Source: Streptomyces musisoli
Lineage (GTDB): Bacteria > Actinomycetota > Actinomycetes > Streptomycetales > Streptomycetaceae
Assembly: GCF_016741855.1 (NCBI RefSeq)
Contig: NZ_JAERRH010000037.1
Location: 1-32,746 of the forward strand
Length of the DNA stretch: 32,746 nt
Reading direction: 5' to 3'
Positions within the stretch are counted from its first letter, which is position 1. The number at the start of each line of letters is the position of its first letter. Made by a program: the position numbers and the translations under genes. A model generated the notes under the pieces. The model worked only from the letters and a program-made list of their open reading frames with translations. It ran no database searches and had not been told where the DNA came from. Of the stretch, positions 31,405-32,746 are shown piece by piece.

Positions 31405-32595
31405 TCAGGCGGACGGTACGCGGATCAGCAGGGCGTCGCCCTGTCCGCCGCCGCCGCACAGCGCCGCCGCCCCGAGACCGCCGCCGCGGCGGCGCAGCTC
31501 GTAGGCCAGGTGGACGACGAGCCGGGCGCCGGAGGCGCCGATCGGGTGGCCGAGCGCGATGGCCCCGCCGTCGACGTTCACGATGTCCGGGCTGATGCCC
31601 AGCTGTTCGGTGGAGACGATGCCGACGGCGGAGAACGCCTCGTTGATCTCCACCAGGTCCAGGTCGGACGGCTCCAGCTTGGCCTTGGCCAGCGCCGCCC
31701 TGATCGCGTTCGACGGCTGCTCGTGCAGGCTTCCGTCCGGGCCGGCCACCACGCCGTGCGCGCCGATCTCGGCGATCCAGGGCAGGCCCAGCTCCTCGGC
31801 CTTGGCCTTGCTCGCCACCACCACGGCCGCGGCACCGTCGGAGATCTGCGACGCCGTCCCCGCCGTGATGGTGCCGTCGGCGCTGTACACGGGACGCAGC
31901 TTCGCCAGGACCTCGGTCGTGGTGTCGGGACGCACGCCCTCGTCGGTGTCGCACACCACCGGGTCGCCCTTGCGCTGGGGAACCGTCACCGGCGCCATCT
32001 CCTCGGCGAACCGCCCGGCGGCCGCCGCGGCGGCGGCCCGCTGGTGCGAGGCCGCGGCGAAGGCGTCCTGCTTCTCCCGGGTCAGCCCGGCGTAGCGGCT
32101 GTTGTACTTCTCGGTCGAGACGCCCATGCCCACCTGGTCGAAGGGGCAGAACAGGCCGTCGTGGACCATGTGGTCGATCAGCGGTACCTCGCCGGCCTTG
32201 AAGCCCGCGCGCGACTTGGGAAGCAGGTGCGGTGCCTGCGTCATGGACTCCTGACCGCCCGCCACGACCAGGTCGAACTCGCCGGCCCTGATCAGCTGGT
32301 CGGCCAGCGCGATCGCGTCGAGCCCGGAGAGGCACACCTTGTTGACGGTCAGCGCCGGGACGCTCATCGGGATGCCGGCGGCCACCGCGGCCTGACGGGC
32401 CGGGATCTGGCCGGCGCCCGCGGTGAGCACCTGCCCCATGATCGTGTACTCCACGAGCTCGGGCGCCACCCCCGCCTTCTCCAGGGCCGCCTTGATCGCG
32501 ATGCCCCCGAGTTCGACTCCGGAGAAGTCCTTCAGAGCCCCGAGCAGGCGACCGGTGGGGGTACGGGCCCCGGCCAGGATGACGGATCCGGACAC
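31405..32595 (-). CDS. Acetyl-CoA C-acetyltransferase (thiolase)
   Basis: A 396-aa thiolase of normal length. Active-site residues are all present: nucleophile Cys88 in NKVCLSGLDAI, EINEAFS near 317-322, His350 in GGAIALGHPIGASGARL and Cys380 in ALCGGGGQGDA. It joins two acetyl-CoA into acetoacetyl-CoA or cleaves 3-ketoacyl-CoA, in the cytosol, for central short-chain acyl metabolism. GTG at 32595 is chosen because GGAGG lies 5 bases upstream and the protein then begins as other thiolases do (SGSVILAGARTPTGR). An ATG 11 codons earlier adds non-family sequence and falls inside the putative operator. Whether it belongs to the biosynthetic locus is unclear: it lies beyond a strong terminator and is probably housekeeping or a paralogue. 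Confidence 0.94.
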   Translation of the reverse strand: MSGSVILAGARTPTGRLLGALKDFSGVELGGIAIKAALEKAGVAPELVEYTIMGQVLTAGAGQIPARQAAVAAGIPMSVPALTVNKVCLSGLDAIALADQLIRAGEFDLVVAGGQESMTQAPHLLPKSRAGFKAGEVPLIDHMVHDGLFCPFDQVGMGVSTEKYNSRYAGLTREKQDAFAAASHQRAAAAAAAGRFAEEMAPVTVPQRKGDPVVCDTDEGVRPDTTTEVLAKLRPVYSADGTITAGTASQISDGAAAVVVASKAKAEELGLPWIAEIGAHGVVAGPDGSLHEQPSNAIRAALAKAKLEPSDLDLVEINEAFSAVGIVSTEQLGISPDIVNVDGGAIALGHPIGASGARLVVHLAYELRRRGGGLGAAALCGGGGQGDALLIRVPSA

Positions 32596-32616
32596 GACGT
32601 CCTCCGTGGGTGAGAA

Positions 32617-32643
32617 GTTGTGGTCCACAACACGGCTACATTA
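32617..32643 (-). promoter_or_regulatory. Palindrome and -10 box at the thiolase promoter
   Basis: GTTGTGG-T-CCACAAC (32617-32631) is a perfect 7-bp-arm palindrome. TAATGT reads leftward at 32643-32638 as a plausible -10 box, which would put transcription start at about 32631 and the palindrome at +1 to +15, a repressing position. The -35 region is not recognisable. Confidence 0.5.
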
Positions 32644-32667
32644 CCCACGAGTTGGAGGTTCGGCGGT

Positions 32668-32746
32668 GTGAGCGGCGGCACAGCCGGACGGAGGTTCGGT
32701 CCGGTTCCGGGCGGCTTGGCCGGCCGCCTGCGGCGTATCGCGTCCG
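32668..32746 (+). CDS. Possible start of a divergent gene, cut by the window end
   Basis: GTG at 32668 with GGAGG about 11 bases upstream opens a frame that stays open for 26 codons to the window edge (begins SGGTAGRRFGPVPGG). Too short to identify; it may be chance. Confidence 0.25.
   Translation, partial: MSGGTAGRRFGPVPGGLAGRLRRIAS

Noticed and set aside
32596..32628. Thiolase start at the upstream ATG (32628)
   Set aside because: It adds 11 residues not seen in thiolases and overlaps the palindrome; GGAGG is correctly spaced only for the GTG at 32595.

Overview
The window looks like chromosomal DNA from a Streptomyces-type actinomycete. GC is very high with strong third-position GC bias, GTG and TTG starts occur, and the gene families are typical: a SpoIIE-type phosphatase with an HATPase partner, a DUF4097 lipoprotein, an HTH/STAND/WD40 protein, TetR regulators and modular NRPS-PKS. 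The species cannot be named from sequence alone. No rRNA, tRNA, CRISPR array or insertion sequence was seen.

Left part (1-13554): short, mostly unlinked genes. In order: a SUKH-4-like protein (+), a SAM methyltransferase (+), a secreted RTX-type calcium-binding protein (-), two dihydrofolate-reductase-fold proteins (- and -), a TetR regulator divergent from the second, a membrane PP2C phosphatase with an HATPase anti-sigma-like protein (-), and a second TetR (+) divergent from that pair. The HATPase/TetR intergenic region carries two palindromes placed on a leftward promoter. Then come a DUF4097 lipoprotein (-), a VOC/glyoxalase-fold protein (-) and a 1077-aa HTH-nSTAND-TM-WD40 protein (+).

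Central part (13583-30920): a compact, apparently unassigned biosynthetic locus. A 4076-aa NRPS-PKS carries formyltransferase, a C-terminal condensation lobe only, adenylation with an embedded N-methyltransferase, PCP, KS, AT, DH, ER, KR, ACP and a terminal thioester reductase. The adenylation pocket reads DILQLGMVW, a glycine code; the AT has malonyl signatures; the reductase should release an aldehyde. Its stop overlaps (ATGA) the start of a non-haem-iron oxygenase-like gene in which the usual HxD/E position appears to be HTA. Two adjacent alpha/beta hydrolase genes follow on the same strand. A 14-TM MFS exporter is divergent across 641 bp. By colinear logic the synthase would make 4-(N-formyl-N-methylamino)butanal, a C4 amino-aldehyde. 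Deformylation, for example by one of the hydrolases, would give 4-methylaminobutanal, which can cyclise to N-methylpyrrolinium. This product assignment is inference, not seen.

Right part (30921-32746): a repeat-rich intergenic region ending in a perfect 19-bp hairpin, then an acetyl-CoA acetyltransferase-type thiolase (-) with a palindrome at its putative transcription start, and the possible first codons of a divergent gene running off the end. Long open frames antisense to the synthase are GC-composition shadows and were left out.
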